From Bordetella petrii (GTDB lineage: Bacteria > Pseudomonadota > Gammaproteobacteria > Burkholderiales > Burkholderiaceae_B), in NCBI RefSeq assembly GCF_017356245.1, contig NZ_JAFMZZ010000001.1, forward strand, positions 1,054,249 through 1,118,248: a DNA stretch of 64,000 bases, in the 5' to 3' direction. How positions within the stretch are numbered: the first letter of the stretch is position 1; each line of letters opens with the position of its first letter. This document shows, piece by piece, positions 8,943 through 18,503 of this stretch. The position numbers and the translations under genes were made by a program. The notes beneath the pieces were generated by a model. The model did no database searches. It was given only the letters and a program-made list of their open reading frames with translations, and was not told the DNA's origin.

Positions 8943-9263
8943 ATGAACAACATCCGTAAAGGCGACGAAGTCATCGTCCTGACCGGCCGCGACAAGAAAC
9001 GCCGCGGTACCGTGCTGGCTCGCGTCGATGCCGACCACGTCCTGGTCGAGGGCGTCAACGTTGTCAAGAAGCACGTCAAGGCCAATCCCATGGCCAACAA
9101 CCCGGGCGGCATCGTCGAAAAGACCCTGCCGATCCATATCTCCAACGTGGCGCTGTTCAATCCGGCCACGGGCAAGGGCGATCGCGTCGGCGTCAAAGAA
9201 GTCGACGGCCGCAAGGTCCGTGTGTTCCGTTCCAATGGTGCCGTTGTCGGCGCCAAGGCGTAA
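8943..9263 (+). CDS. rplX: 50S ribosomal protein L24
   Basis: L24 (106 aa) is an assembly-initiating 23S rRNA-binding protein with an N-terminal KOW motif, seen as [20 protein letters not shown]. The start has TAAGGAGCCCTCG upstream and lies 10 nt after rplN. The downstream KKHVKANPM segment is also conserved. Confidence 0.98.
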   Translation: MNNIRKGDEVIVLTGRDKKRRGTVLARVDADHVLVEGVNVVKKHVKANPMANNPGGIVEKTLPIHISNVALFNPATGKGDRVGVKEVDGRKVRVFRSNGAVVGAKA

Positions 9264-9275
9264 GGGGCGACAGAC

Positions 9276-9815
9276 ATGTCTCGTTTGCAAGATTTCTACA
9301 AGAGCAAGGTTGCTCCCGACCTGCAGGCCAAGTTTGGCTACAAGAGCCAGATGGAAGTGCCGCGCATCACCAAGGTCACCCTGAACATGGGTGTCTCGGA
9401 AGCGGTTGCCGACAAGAAGGTCATCGAACACGCCGTGTCCGACCTGACCAAGATCGCCGGCCAGAAGCCGGTCGTGACCAAGACCCGCAAGGCTATCGCT
9501 GGTTTCAAGATCCGCGAAAACTACCCGATCGGTTGCATGGTCACGCTGCGCGGCCAGCGCATGTACGAATTCCTGGATCGCCTGGTGGCGGTTGCGCTGC
9601 CTCGCGTGCGCGACTTCCGCGGCATCTCGGGTCGTGCGTTCGACGGCCGTGGCAACTACAACATCGGGGTGAAAGAGCAGATCATTTTCCCCGAGATCGA
9701 GTACGACAAGATCGACGCGCTGCGTGGGCTGAACATCAGCATCACCACTACCGCCAAGACCGACGACGAAGCCAAGGCGCTGCTGACCGCCTTCAGCTTC
9801 CCGTTCCGTAACTAA
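9276..9815 (+). CDS. rplE: 50S ribosomal protein L5
   Basis: L5 (179 aa) forms the 5S rRNP with L18 and L25 and contacts P-site tRNA. The motifs [15 protein letters not shown] and [20 protein letters not shown] are typical. In E. coli the S8 repressor binds the mRNA around the start of rplE to control the spc operon; I did not verify such a fold here. Confidence 0.98.
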   Translation: MSRLQDFYKSKVAPDLQAKFGYKSQMEVPRITKVTLNMGVSEAVADKKVIEHAVSDLTKIAGQKPVVTKTRKAIAGFKIRENYPIGCMVTLRGQRMYEFLDRLVAVALPRVRDFRGISGRAFDGRGNYNIGVKEQIIFPEIEYDKIDALRGLNISITTTAKTDDEAKALLTAFSFPFRN

Positions 9816-9827
9816 GAGGCTGATGAC

Positions 9828-10133
9828 GTGGCTAAACTTTCCCTCATCAATCGCGACATCAAGCGCGCCAAGCTGGCCGACAAGTACGCCGCCAAGCGCG
9901 CCGAACTGAAGGCGATCATCGACGACCAGTCGAAGACCGACGAAGAACGTTACCAGGCTCGGCTGAAGCTGCAACAACTGCCGCGCAATGCCAACCCGAC
10001 GCGCCAGCGCAACCGCTGCGTCGTCACGGGTCGTCCGCGCGGCGTCTTCCGCAAGTTTGGGCTGACCCGCCACAAACTGCGTGAAATGGCGATGAAGGGG
10101 GAAATCCCCGGCATCACCAAGGCCAGCTGGTAG
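9828..10133 (+). CDS. rpsN: 30S ribosomal protein S14
   Basis: S14 (101 aa, GTG start) is a 30S head protein. The length and the absence of a CxxC...CxxC zinc site mark it as the zinc-independent long form found in most proteobacteria; [21 protein letters not shown] is the conserved C-terminal motif. The GTG at 9828 is preceded by AAGAGGCTGATGAC and gives the family's normal beginning (M)AKLSLINRD. Confidence 0.97.
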   Translation: MAKLSLINRDIKRAKLADKYAAKRAELKAIIDDQSKTDEERYQARLKLQQLPRNANPTRQRNRCVVTGRPRGVFRKFGLTRHKLREMAMKGEIPGITKASW

Positions 10134-10143
10134 GAGAAAAAAC

Positions 10144-10539
10144 ATGAGCATGAGCGATCCCATCGCCGATATGCTGACTCGCATTCGCAATGCGCAGCAA
10201 GTTGACAAAGTTACGGTGAGCATGCCCTCCTCGAAGCTGAAGGCGGCCATTGCCGCTGTGCTGCAGGATGAAGGCTACATCGACGGCTTTTCCGTCAAGG
10301 GTACGCAGGCCAAGCCTGAGCTGGAAATTACCCTGAAGTACTACGCCGGCCGCCCGGTCATCGAGCGCATCGAACGCGTCTCGCGCCCCGGCCTGCGTAT
10401 CTACAAGGGCCGCAGCAACATTCCCCAGGTCATGAACGGCCTGGGCGTGGCCATCGTTTCGACCTCGCGCGGCGTCATGACCGACCGCAAGGCCCGTGCC
10501 AACGGCGTCGGCGGCGAAGTGCTGTGCTACGTGGCCTAA
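10144..10539 (+). CDS. rpsH: 30S ribosomal protein S8
   Basis: S8 (131 aa) binds helix 21 of 16S rRNA, is central to 30S assembly and is the spc operon repressor in E. coli. [16 protein letters not shown] and the C-terminal [26 protein letters not shown] are diagnostic. The first ATG is used with GGTAGGAGAAAAAAC upstream; a second ATG two codons later is an alternative. Confidence 0.98.
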   Translation: MSMSDPIADMLTRIRNAQQVDKVTVSMPSSKLKAAIAAVLQDEGYIDGFSVKGTQAKPELEITLKYYAGRPVIERIERVSRPGLRIYKGRSNIPQVMNGLGVAIVSTSRGVMTDRKARANGVGGEVLCYVA

Positions 10540-10551
10540 GGAGAAACTCTA

Positions 10552-11085
10552 ATGTCACGTATCGCTAAATATCCGGTCGAGCTGCCCAAGGGTGTTGAAG
10601 CCAACATCCAACAGGACCAGATCACCGTCAAGGGCCCGCTGGGCACCCTGAGCCAGGCGCTGACCGGCGACGTTACCGTCGCCCTGGACAACGGCAAGCT
10701 GACGTTTGTGGCCGCCAACGAATCGCGCCATGCCGGCGCCATGTCGGGCACCGTGCGCGCCCTGGTGGCCAACATGGTCACCGGCGTGAGCAAGGGCTTC
10801 GAACGCAAGCTGACCCTGGTCGGCGTGGGCTATCGCGCCCAGGTTCAAGGCGATGCCGTCAAGCTGCAGCTGGGCTTCTCGCACGACATCGTGCACAAGC
10901 TGCCCGCCGGCGTGAAGGCCGAGTGCCCCACCCAGACGGAAATCGTCATCAAGGGCTCCAACAAGCAAGTCGTCGGTCAGGTGGCCGCTGAACTCCGCGC
11001 CTATCGCGAACCCGAACCCTACAAGGGCAAGGGCGTGCGCTATGCGGACGAACGCGTCGTCATCAAAGAAACCAAGAAGAAATAA
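10552..11085 (+). CDS. rplF: 50S ribosomal protein L6
   Basis: L6 (177 aa) has two similar alpha/beta domains and binds near the sarcin-ricin loop and factor-binding site. The C-terminal signature [16 protein letters not shown] is clear. TAAGGAGAAACTCT precedes the ATG. Length agrees with the family. Confidence 0.98.
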   Translation: MSRIAKYPVELPKGVEANIQQDQITVKGPLGTLSQALTGDVTVALDNGKLTFVAANESRHAGAMSGTVRALVANMVTGVSKGFERKLTLVGVGYRAQVQGDAVKLQLGFSHDIVHKLPAGVKAECPTQTEIVIKGSNKQVVGQVAAELRAYREPEPYKGKGVRYADERVVIKETKKK

Positions 11086-11106
11086 CGGCGCACGCAAGGA
11101 CGAATC

Positions 11107-11472
11107 ATGGACAAAAAAGTTTCCCGTTTGCGTCGTGCGGTTCCGACCCGCCGGAAAATCTCCGAGTTGCGCGTTCACCGCCTCTCGATTTTCCGCTCGA
11201 ACCTGCACATCTACGCCAATATCATTTCGCCGGAAGGCGATCGCGTGCTGGTCAGCGCTTCCACGCTGGAACCCGAAGTGCGTGCGCAACTGGCCGGCCA
11301 AAGCGGCCAGGGCGGCAACACCGCCGCCGCCACGCTGGTGGGCAAGCGCGTTGCCGAAAAGGCCAAGGCAGCCGGTATCGAACTGGTGGCTTTCGATCGC
11401 TCGGGCTTTCGTTACCATGGCCGCGTCAAGGCGCTGGCCGATGCCGCGCGTGAAGCCGGCCTGAAGTTCTAA
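11107..11472 (+). CDS. rplR: 50S ribosomal protein L18
   Basis: L18 (121 aa) binds 5S rRNA together with L5. [35 protein letters not shown] contains the conserved core, and [27 protein letters not shown] is the family's C-terminus. CAAGGACGAATC is the ribosome-binding site. Confidence 0.98.
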
Positions 11473-11487
11473 GCGAGGATCTGTCAA

Positions 11488-12009
11488 ATGGCTAAAGTAC
11501 AAGGCAAAGGCGCCGCGGAAAAAGAGAACGACGACGGCCTGCGCGAAAAGATGATCGCGGTCAACCGCGTCAGCAAGGTGGTCAAGGGTGGTCGCACCAT
11601 GAGCTTCGCCGCGCTGACCGTGGTGGGCGACGGCGACGGCCGCATCGGCATGGGCAAGGGCAAGGCGCGCGAAGTGCCGGTGTCCGTCCAGAAGGCCATG
11701 GAACAGGCCCGTCGCGGCATGTTCAAGGTGGCCCTGAAGAACGGCACGCTGCACCACACCGTGGTGGGCAAGCATGGCGCTTCCACCGTGCTGATCTCGC
11801 CCGCGGCTGAAGGTACCGGCGTGATTGCCGGCGGCCCGATGCGCGCCATCTTCGAAGTGATGGGCGTGCGCAACGTGGTTGCCAAGAGCCTCGGCTCGAG
11901 CAATCCCTACAACATGGTCCGTGCCACGCTGAATGGCCTGCGCGCTTCCCTGACTCCGTCGGAAGTCGCTGCCAAGCGCGGCAAGACTGTCGAAGAGATC
12001 CTGGGGTAA
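11488..12009 (+). CDS. rpsE: 30S ribosomal protein S5
   Basis: S5 (173 aa) contacts the decoding region and mRNA entry site; changes in the equivalent E. coli protein give spectinomycin resistance. An N-terminal dsRNA-binding-like domain is visible from [16 protein letters not shown] to GKGKAREVP, followed by the C-terminal domain with [27 protein letters not shown]. Spacing to rpmD is 3 nt. Confidence 0.98.
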   Translation: MAKVQGKGAAEKENDDGLREKMIAVNRVSKVVKGGRTMSFAALTVVGDGDGRIGMGKGKAREVPVSVQKAMEQARRGMFKVALKNGTLHHTVVGKHGASTVLISPAAEGTGVIAGGPMRAIFEVMGVRNVVAKSLGSSNPYNMVRATLNGLRASLTPSEVAAKRGKTVEEILG

Positions 12010-12012
12010 ATC

Positions 12013-12198
12013 ATGGCTCAGAAGCAGATCAAAGTTACCCTCGTGCGCTCGGTGATCGGCACCAAGCAGTCCCATCGCGATACCATTCGCGGCCTGGGCC
12101 TGCGCCGCATCAACAGCAGCCGCGTTCTGGTCGACACGCCCGAGGTGCGCGGGATGATCCGCAAGGTGGATTATCTCGTGTCCGTCTCGGAAGCCTAA
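12013..12198 (+). CDS. rpmD: 50S ribosomal protein L30
   Basis: L30 (61 aa) is a small 50S protein. [29 protein letters not shown] and the closing [14 protein letters not shown] agree with the bacterial family. It starts 3 nt after rpsE and rplO follows after 9 nt. Confidence 0.98.
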   Translation: MAQKQIKVTLVRSVIGTKQSHRDTIRGLGLRRINSSRVLVDTPEVRGMIRKVDYLVSVSEA

Positions 12199-12207
12199 GG
12201 AATCACG

Positions 12208-12648
12208 ATGTCGGATATTCAACTCAATACGCTGAAGCCCGCCGAGGGCGCCAAGCACGCCAAGCGCCGCGTCGGCCGTGGCATCGGCTCGGGCCTGGGT
12301 AAAACCGCCGGCCGTGGCCACAAGGGCCAGAAGTCGCGTTCGGGCGGCTTCCACAAGGTTGGCTTCGAAGGCGGCCAGATGCCGCTGCAGCGTCGCCTGC
12401 CCAAGCGCGGCTTCACGCCGCTGGGCCAGCACCTGTACGCCGAGGTTCGCCTGTCCGAGCTGCAAGCCCTGCCCGTCGACGAAATCGACGTGCAAGTGCT
12501 GAAGGCTGCCGGTGTCGTGGGCCAGGCGGTTCGCTACGCCAAGGTCATCAAGTCGGGTGAACTCTCGCGCAAAGTGACGCTCAAGGGCATCACGGCGACG
12601 GCCGGCGCGCGCGCCGCCATCGAAGCCGCGGGCGGCTCGCTTGCCTGA
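12208..12648 (+). CDS. rplO: 50S ribosomal protein L15
   Basis: L15 (146 aa) is a late-assembly 50S protein with an extended glycine- and basic-rich N-terminus ([22 protein letters not shown]) that threads into 23S rRNA. The C-terminal globular part ends in [23 protein letters not shown] precedes the start. It lies directly before secY as in other spc operons. Confidence 0.98.
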   Translation: MSDIQLNTLKPAEGAKHAKRRVGRGIGSGLGKTAGRGHKGQKSRSGGFHKVGFEGGQMPLQRRLPKRGFTPLGQHLYAEVRLSELQALPVDEIDVQVLKAAGVVGQAVRYAKVIKSGELSRKVTLKGITATAGARAAIEAAGGSLA

Positions 12649-12662
12649 TTACGAGGTAACAC

Positions 12663-13991
12663 GTGGCTAACGCACAGGCACTGGGCAAAACCGGAGCGCG
12701 ATACGGCGACTTGAAGCGCCGCCTCGTGTTCCTGGTGCTCGCCCTGGTGGTTTACCGCTTGGGTACGCACATCCCTGTCCCGGGCATCAACCCGGACGCG
12801 CTGGCAGACCTGTTCCGCCAGAACCAGGGCGGGATCCTGGGCCTGTTCAACATGTTCTCGGGCGGCGCCCTGTCGCGCTTTTCGATCTTCGCCCTGGGCA
12901 TCATGCCGTACATCTCTGCATCGATCATCATGCAGCTGATGTCGGTGGTGGTGCCGTCGCTGGAAGCCCTCAAGAAAGAGGGCGAGGCCGGCCGCCGCAA
13001 GATCACCCAATACACCCGCTACGGCACGGTCGTGCTGGCGCTGGTGCAGGCGGTGGGCATTTCGGTGGCGCTGGAGTCCCAGCCGGGCCTGGTGATCGAT
13101 CCGGGCATGTTGTTCCGCTTCACGACCGTCGTGACCCTGCTGACCGGCACCATGTTCATCATGTGGCTGGGCGAGCAGATCACCGAGCGTGGCCTGGGCA
13201 ACGGCATCTCGATCCTGATTTTCGCCGGGATCGTGGCGGGCTTGCCCTCGGCGCTGGCCGGGCTGCTCGACCTGGTGCGCACCAACGCGATGTCCGTGCC
13301 GTCGGCGCTGTTCATCGTGGCGCTGGTGGTGCTGGTAACCGCTTTCGTGGTGTTCGTGGAGCGCGGACAGCGCAAGATCACGGTCAACTACGCCAAGCGC
13401 CAGGTGGGCAACAAGATTTACGGTGGCCAGAGCTCGCACCTGCCCTTGAAGCTGAACATGTCCGGGGTGATTCCGCCGATCTTCGCATCGTCGATCATTC
13501 TGTTCCCGGCCACGATCACCAGCTGGTTCTCGACGGGCAACAGCATGCTGTGGCTGCGCGACCTGGCCGCGGCGCTCGAGCCGCGCCAGCCGCTCTACAT
13601 CACGCTGTACTCGGCTGCGATCATTTTCTTCTGCTTTTTCTATACGGCCCTGGTGTTCAACAGCCGCGAGACTGCAGACAACCTGAAGAAAAGCGGTGCT
13701 TTCGTCCCTGGCATCCGCCCGGGCGAGCAGACGGCGCGCTACATCGACAAGATCCTGATGCGCTTGACGCTGGTGGGTGCGCTGTACATCACGTTGGTGT
13801 GCCTGTTGCCGGAATTCCTGGTGATGCGCTGGAATGTACCGTTTTATTTTGGTGGCACGTCCTTGTTGATTATCGTGGTGGTGACGATGGACTTCATGGC
13901 GCAGGTTCAGGCCTACATGATGTCGCACCAGTACGATTCGCTGCTGAAGAAGGCGAACTTCAAGGGTTCCTCGGGTTTGCCGATGCGATAG
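12663..13991 (+). CDS. secY: Preprotein translocase subunit SecY
   Basis: SecY (442 aa, GTG start) is the channel subunit of the SecYEG translocon in the inner membrane. About ten hydrophobic segments are visible. Family motifs include [14 protein letters not shown] after TM1, [14 protein letters not shown] in TM2 and the cytoplasmic loop [27 protein letters not shown] precedes the GTG at 12663, giving the expected N-terminus. Being in the spc operon couples translocon synthesis to that of ribosomes. Confidence 0.98.
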   Translation: MANAQALGKTGARYGDLKRRLVFLVLALVVYRLGTHIPVPGINPDALADLFRQNQGGILGLFNMFSGGALSRFSIFALGIMPYISASIIMQLMSVVVPSLEALKKEGEAGRRKITQYTRYGTVVLALVQAVGISVALESQPGLVIDPGMLFRFTTVVTLLTGTMFIMWLGEQITERGLGNGISILIFAGIVAGLPSALAGLLDLVRTNAMSVPSALFIVALVVLVTAFVVFVERGQRKITVNYAKRQVGNKIYGGQSSHLPLKLNMSGVIPPIFASSIILFPATITSWFSTGNSMLWLRDLAAALEPRQPLYITLYSAAIIFFCFFYTALVFNSRETADNLKKSGAFVPGIRPGEQTARYIDKILMRLTLVGALYITLVCLLPEFLVMRWNVPFYFGGTSLLIIVVVTMDFMAQVQAYMMSHQYDSLLKKANFKGSSGLPMR

Positions 13992-14000
13992 CAGAAGAGA

Positions 14001-14219
14001 ATGTCCAAGGACGACGTCATTCAGATGCAAGGCGAGGTTCTCGAGAACCTTCCCAACGCGACTTTTCGCGTCAAGCTCGAAAACGGCCACGTGGTGCTAG
14101 GCCATATTTCCGGCAAGATGCGTATGCATTACATCCGGATCTTGCCGGGCGACAAGGTCACTGTGGAGCTCACGCCCTATGACCTGACGCGGGCAAGAAT
14201 TGTTTTCCGCTCGAAGTGA
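14001..14219 (+). CDS. infA: Translation initiation factor IF-1
   Basis: IF-1 (72 aa) is an OB-fold protein that occupies the ribosomal A site during initiation. [30 protein letters not shown] and [25 protein letters not shown] are nearly invariant in betaproteobacteria. Its location between secY and rpmJ is common in this class and differs from E. coli, where infA is elsewhere. AGCAGAAGAGA is the upstream purine-rich region. Confidence 0.97.
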   Translation: MSKDDVIQMQGEVLENLPNATFRVKLENGHVVLGHISGKMRMHYIRILPGDKVTVELTPYDLTRARIVFRSK

Positions 14220-14252
14220 ACGGACCGGATTACGGAAAATTAGGAGTCAACC

Positions 14253-14366
14253 ATGAAAGTAATGGCATCGGTTAAGCGGATCTGCCGCAACTGCAAAGTT
14301 ATCAAACGTCACGGCGTGGTGCGCGTCATCTGCACCGACCCGCGTCACAAGCAGCGTCAAGGCTAA
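14253..14366 (+). CDS. rpmJ: 50S ribosomal protein L36 (zinc-binding form)
   Basis: L36 (37 aa) is the smallest 50S protein. [17 protein letters not shown] begins the protein and the zinc ligands Cys11, Cys14, Cys27 and His32 are all present, so this is the zinc-containing form. TTAGGAGTCAACC is a good ribosome-binding site. It closes the spc block; rpsM follows after 42 nt without a terminator. Confidence 0.96.
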
Positions 14367-14408
14367 CCCCGGTTAGCGACACGCAACGGATTTATTCAAG
14401 GAACAGTC

Positions 14409-14774
14409 ATGGCCCGTATTGCTGGCATTAACATTCCGCCGCAACAGCACGCCGAAATCGGCCTGACCGCCATTTTTGGCATCGGTCGTACGCGCGCTCG
14501 CAAGATTTGCGAAGCAGCAAATGTACCCCTTTCCAAAAAGGTCAAGGACCTGACCGACGCTGAACTGGAACGCATCCGCGAACATGTGGGCGTGTTCACG
14601 GTCGAGGGTGACCTGCGTCGCGAAGTGCAACTGTCGATCAAGCGCTTGATCGACCTGGGCACGTACCGCGGCATGCGTCACAAGCGCGGTTTGCCCGTGC
14701 GCGGCCAGCGCACTCGCACCAACGCCCGCACCCGCAAGGGACCGCGTCGTGCTGCTGCGTCCCTGAAGAAATAA
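14409..14774 (+). CDS. rpsM: 30S ribosomal protein S13
   Basis: S13 (121 aa) in the 30S head contacts P-site tRNA and forms bridges to the 50S subunit. [29 protein letters not shown] is the conserved start and the basic tail [17 protein letters not shown] reaches the tRNA. AAGGAACAGTC precedes the ATG. It opens the alpha block. Confidence 0.98.
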   Translation: MARIAGINIPPQQHAEIGLTAIFGIGRTRARKICEAANVPLSKKVKDLTDAELERIREHVGVFTVEGDLRREVQLSIKRLIDLGTYRGMRHKRGLPVRGQRTRTNARTRKGPRRAAASLKK

Positions 14775-14789
14775 TCGAGGAACAGGATT

Positions 14790-15191
14790 ATGGCGAAAGC
14801 TTCCACCAGCGGCGCTTCGCGCGTGCGCAAAAAGGTCAAGAAGAACGTCTCGGACGGCATTGCGCACGTTCACGCGTCGTTCAACAACACCATCATCACC
14901 ATCACCGACCGCCAGGGCAACGCCCTGTCGTGGGCGACTTCGGGTGGCGCGGGCTTCAAGGGCTCGCGCAAATCGACGCCGTTCGCCGCGCAGGTGGCTG
15001 CCGAGACCGCCGGCCGCGTCGCGCTGGAATACGGCATCAAGACCCTCGAAGTGCGCATCAAGGGCCCCGGCCCCGGCCGTGAGTCGTCGGTGCGTGCTCT
15101 GAATGCCCTGGGCATCAAGATCTCGAGCATTGCCGATATCACGCCCGTGCCGCACAACGGCTGCCGTCCGCCGAAGCGTCGTCGTATCTAA
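14790..15191 (+). CDS. rpsK: 30S ribosomal protein S11
   Basis: S11 (133 aa) forms part of the 30S platform near the mRNA exit. [30 protein letters not shown] and the C-terminal [15 protein letters not shown] are diagnostic. It starts 15 nt after rpsM with GAGGAACAGGATT upstream. Confidence 0.98.
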   Translation: MAKASTSGASRVRKKVKKNVSDGIAHVHASFNNTIITITDRQGNALSWATSGGAGFKGSRKSTPFAAQVAAETAGRVALEYGIKTLEVRIKGPGPGRESSVRALNALGIKISSIADITPVPHNGCRPPKRRRI

Positions 15192-15202
15192 AGGGAATCC
15201 AC

Positions 15203-15826
15203 ATGGCTCGTTATACTGGACCCAAATGCAAGCTCTCGCGCCGCGAGGGTACCGACCTGTTCCTGAAGAGCGCCCGCCGCTCGCTGGATTCCAAGTGCAA
15301 GCTGGATTCCAAGCCTGGCCAGCATGGCCGCACTTCGGGTGCCCGCACTTCCGACTACGGTCTGCAGCTGCGCGAAAAGCAGAAGCTCAAGCGCATGTAC
15401 GGCGTGCTGGAAAAGCAATTCCGCAAGTACTTCGCTGAAGCCGAGCGCCGCCGTGGCAACACCGGCGAAATGCTGATCCAGCTGCTGGAATCGCGCCTGG
15501 ACAACGTGGTGTACCGCATGGGCTTCGGCTCGACGCGCGCCGAGGCTCGCCAGCTGGTCAGCCACCGCGCCATCGAAGTCAACGGCCACACCGCCGACAT
15601 CGCTTCGCTGATCGTGAAGGCCGGCGACGTGATCACCGTGCGCGAAAAGGCCAAGAAGCAAGGCCGTATCCGCGAATCGCTCGACCTGGCCTCCAGCATC
15701 GGCATCCCCCAGTGGGTGGAAGTCGACGCCAACAAGATGGCCGGCACGTTCAAGTCGATGCCCGACCGCGCTGACGTCGCCCGCGACATCAACGAATCGA
15801 TGGTCGTCGAACTGTACTCGCGTTAA
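15203..15826 (+). CDS. rpsD: 30S ribosomal protein S4
   Basis: S4 (207 aa) nucleates 30S assembly and in E. coli represses the alpha operon. An N-terminal [16 protein letters not shown] region is followed by the S4 RNA-binding domain ([34 protein letters not shown], about residues 97-130). An AAGGGAATCCAC ribosome-binding site precedes the start. A long gap and hairpin follow before rpoA. Confidence 0.98.
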   Translation: MARYTGPKCKLSRREGTDLFLKSARRSLDSKCKLDSKPGQHGRTSGARTSDYGLQLREKQKLKRMYGVLEKQFRKYFAEAERRRGNTGEMLIQLLESRLDNVVYRMGFGSTRAEARQLVSHRAIEVNGHTADIASLIVKAGDVITVREKAKKQGRIRESLDLASSIGIPQWVEVDANKMAGTFKSMPDRADVARDINESMVVELYSR

Positions 15827-15892
15827 TCGGTGCAGGCGCGGCCCGCATGGCCGTGCCGCCTGCGTCGGCTACCTGATTGCAGGCTTCGCAAC

Positions 15893-15927
15893 AGCCCGCT
15901 TCCGCAATTTCGCGGGGCGGGCTTTGC
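15893..15927 (+). terminator. Hairpin between rpsD and rpoA
   Basis: AGCCCGC (15893-15899) pairs with GCGGGCT (15917-15923); an inner CGC/GCG pairing shortens the loop. Only a brief TT follows, so strong termination is not predicted; it could reduce or process the transcript before rpoA. The remaining gap to 16022 contains a T-rich stretch but no promoter that I can call with confidence. Confidence 0.4.
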
Positions 15928-16022
15928 GGTAAGTAACAAGCGGCGTTTTTGCCGTGCTTTTTCTTGTTTCCATCAGCCTTATCGGTGTAACGAGCCGAGG
16001 GTATTGAAAAGGAATACTGTAC

Positions 16023-17009
16023 ATGTCCACTCAAGGTTTTCTGAAGCCGCGTTCCATTGAAGTCGAACCGGTCGGCACCCACCACGCCAAGATCGTGATG
16101 GAGCCGTTCGAGCGCGGCTACGGCCATACGCTGGGCAACGCCCTGCGCCGCATCCTGCTGTCGTCGATGACGGGGTATGCCCCCACCGAAGTGCAGATGA
16201 CCGGCGTGGTGCACGAATACTCGACCATTCCCGGTGTGCGCGAAGATGTCGTCGACATCCTGCTGAACCTGAAGGGCGTGGTCTTCAAGCTGCACAACCG
16301 CGACGAAGTGACCCTGGTGCTGCGCAAGAATGGCGCCGGCACGGTGCTGGCCAGCGACATCGAGCTGCCGCACGACGTCGAGATCATCAACCCCGACCAT
16401 GTCATCTGCAACCTGACCGAAGCCGGCAAGGTGGAAATGCAGATCAAGGTCGAGAAGGGCCGCGGCTATGTGCCGGGCAACGTGCGTGCGCTGTCCGAAG
16501 ACCGCACCCACACCATCGGCCGCATCGTGCTGGACGCTTCGTTCAGCCCCGTGCGCCGTGTCAGCTATGCCGTCGAAAGCGCCCGCGTCGAGCAGCGCAC
16601 CGACCTGGACAAGCTGGTGCTGGACATCGAAACCAACGGCGTGATCTCGCCCGAGGAAGCCGTGCGCCAGTCGGCCCGCATCCTGATGGACCAGATCTCG
16701 GTGTTTGCCGCCCTGGAAGGCGCCGGCGATTCGTACGAAGCCCCGGTGCGCGGTACGCCGCAGATCGACCCCGTGCTGCTGCGCCCGGTCGACGACCTGG
16801 AACTGACGGTGCGTTCGGCCAACTGCCTGAAGGCCGAAAACATCTACTACATCGGCGACCTGATCCAGCGCACCGAGAACGAGCTGCTGAAGACCCCGAA
16901 CCTGGGCCGCAAGTCGCTCAACGAGATCAAGGAAGTGCTGGCCGCACGCGGCCTGACCCTGGGCATGAAGCTGGAGAACTGGCCGCCCCTGGGCCTGGAA
17001 CGTCCGTAA
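16023..17009 (+). CDS. rpoA: DNA-directed RNA polymerase subunit alpha
   Basis: The alpha subunit (328 aa) dimerises to nucleate RNA polymerase assembly. The N-terminal domain holds [23 protein letters not shown]; the C-terminal domain begins near residue 245 and contains the promoter UP-element/activator surface ([26 protein letters not shown]...[17 protein letters not shown]). AAAAGGAATACTGTAC precedes the ATG. It lies between rpsD and rplQ, as in other alpha operons. Confidence 0.98.
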   Translation: MSTQGFLKPRSIEVEPVGTHHAKIVMEPFERGYGHTLGNALRRILLSSMTGYAPTEVQMTGVVHEYSTIPGVREDVVDILLNLKGVVFKLHNRDEVTLVLRKNGAGTVLASDIELPHDVEIINPDHVICNLTEAGKVEMQIKVEKGRGYVPGNVRALSEDRTHTIGRIVLDASFSPVRRVSYAVESARVEQRTDLDKLVLDIETNGVISPEEAVRQSARILMDQISVFAALEGAGDSYEAPVRGTPQIDPVLLRPVDDLELTVRSANCLKAENIYYIGDLIQRTENELLKTPNLGRKSLNEIKEVLAARGLTLGMKLENWPPLGLERP

Positions 17010-17115
17010 TTTTTACCCCCGTATTCCACCGGACCGCGGCCTGGCAACAGGCCGATAGAAGATCCGGATAACCTGGCGGCGCAAGCGCCGTCTTTAGATT
17101 CATAAGGAACTTATC

Positions 17116-17511
17116 ATGCGTCACGGTAATGGTTTGCGTAAGCTCAATCGCACCAGCAGCCACCGTCTTGCCATGTTTCGCAACATGGCCGTTTCGTTGA
17201 TTACCCACGAAGCGATCAAGACCACGCTGCCCAAGGCGAAGGAACTGCGCCGCGTCGTCGAACCCCTGATTACCCTGGGCAAGGAACCCACTCTGGCGAA
17301 CAAGCGCCTGGCGTTTGCCCGCCTGCGCGACCGCGCTGCCGTGGTCAAGCTGTTTGCCGAAATCGGCCCGCGCTATGCGGCCCGCAACGGCGGCTACACC
17401 CGCGTGCTGAAGATGGGTTTCCGTCAAGGCGACAATGCGCCCATGGCCTACATGGAGCTGGTTGATCGTCCTGAAGTCGAGGAAACCGAGGCTGACAACG
17501 CTGCCGAATAA
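17116..17511 (+). CDS. rplQ: 50S ribosomal protein L17
   Basis: L17 (131 aa) is the last gene of the ribosomal supercluster. [29 protein letters not shown] is the invariant start; [18 protein letters not shown] is the C-terminal signature, followed by an acidic tail. A strong terminator follows 19 nt after the stop. Confidence 0.98.
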   Translation: MRHGNGLRKLNRTSSHRLAMFRNMAVSLITHEAIKTTLPKAKELRRVVEPLITLGKEPTLANKRLAFARLRDRAAVVKLFAEIGPRYAARNGGYTRVLKMGFRQGDNAPMAYMELVDRPEVEETEADNAAE

Positions 17512-17530
17512 CCCGGCCAGTGGATAAGCG

Positions 17531-17564
17531 CAAGGGCGGGCCTACGGGCCCGCCCTTGTTTTTT
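17531..17564 (+). terminator. Intrinsic terminator of the alpha/ribosomal operon
   Basis: A perfect 12-bp GC-rich stem (17531-17542 with 17547-17558, CAAGGGCGGGCC / GGCCCGCCCTTG) with a TACG tetraloop ends in six T residues. It lies between the converging rplQ and HIT genes. Confidence 0.95.
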
Positions 17565-17580
17565 GGCGCGGGCGGCGTGT

Positions 17581-18015
17581 TCAGCTGGCGAGGGCCTGGC
17601 GCAGCCGCGCCGCGGTGTCGGCCAGCTGGTCGGCGGGGCATTGCGGCGGCATGATGAACTGCAGGCCCTGCTGGGCGATGTACTGCGTGGACGTGATGTC
17701 CTGCGGATGATGCATGGGGATCAGGTGCGCATGCGCGTGGGCCACGTGGATGCCCGTGAACATGAACCCCACGCGTTCGACCTGGTACAGCGTTTTCATG
17801 GCGTGCGCCAGCTGCTGGCCCAGCGCCATGATGCGATTGGCCAACGCGGCCGGCAGGTCTTCGAAGTAGGGATGGTGCTGCTTGGGAATGATCAATACAT
17901 GACCCGGGCGCACCGGCTGGATATCCAGAAAAGCCAGGATCTCGTCGTCTTCGTGGACGACGTGGGCGGGAATCTGGTGCTGGGCGATGCGGCAGAACAG
18001 GCAGGTATCCGACAT
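17581..18015 (-). CDS. HIT family nucleotide-binding protein
   Basis: A 144-aa histidine-triad protein; members hydrolyse or transfer nucleotides (AMP-lysine, AMP-NH2, Ap4A). The N-terminal CLFCRIAQHQIPAHVVHEDD and the triad HVAHAHAHLIPMHH near residues 90-103 identify it. The ATG at 18015 gives the usual MSDTCLFC start; the frame is open 13 codons further without a better start. It diverges from cutA. Exact substrate is unknown. Confidence 0.93.
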   Translation of the reverse strand: MSDTCLFCRIAQHQIPAHVVHEDDEILAFLDIQPVRPGHVLIIPKQHHPYFEDLPAALANRIMALGQQLAHAMKTLYQVERVGFMFTGIHVAHAHAHLIPMHHPQDITSTQYIAQQGLQFIMPPQCPADQLADTAARLRQALAS

Positions 18016-18115
18016 GGCAGAAGGGTCTCGGCGGGAGCGGGCGCGCGGCGCCACGGGCAGTCCCGATAAAATACCTCATAGTCGTGGCCCTGCCGGCCGT
18101 TTCCCAGGAGTCGCC

Positions 18116-18457
18116 ATGTCGTCCGACGACGATATCGTATTGATCATCAGCAACGCGCCCGATCTTCTGCTGGCCAAGCGCATTGCCCATGTGCTGGTCG
18201 AAGACGGCCTGGCGGCCTGTGTGAACCTTGGCGCGCCCGTCCTGTCCATCTATCGCTGGGAGGGCGAAATCGAAGGGGCCGACGAGATCCCGATGTGGAT
18301 CAAGACCACCGCCGGTCGCCAGCAGGCCGTGGTGCAGGCGCTGGCCCGATTGCACCCGTACGAGGTTCCCGAAATTATTGTCGTGCCCGTCATAGGCGGC
18401 AGCGCGCCCTACCTGGACTGGGTGCGCGCGCAGGCAAATGGCGAAGCGGCGCATTAG
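18116..18457 (+). CDS. cutA: Divalent-cation tolerance protein CutA
   Basis: CutA (113 aa) is a small trimeric ferredoxin-like protein linked to copper tolerance in E. coli. Conserved parts are SNAPDLLLAKRIAHVLVEDGLAACVNLG and the C-terminal HPYEVPEIIVVPVIGGSAPYLDWV. TTCCCAGGAGTCGCC supplies the ribosome-binding site, which selects this ATG. dsbD follows 46 nt after the stop, as cutA-dsbD pairs do in many proteobacteria. Confidence 0.95.
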   Translation: MSSDDDIVLIISNAPDLLLAKRIAHVLVEDGLAACVNLGAPVLSIYRWEGEIEGADEIPMWIKTTAGRQQAVVQALARLHPYEVPEIIVVPVIGGSAPYLDWVRAQANGEAAH

Positions 18458-18503
18458 CGTCCGCACAGGCCCCCGGGCCGGCCGCAACAAAGAGAAAAAC
18501 TCA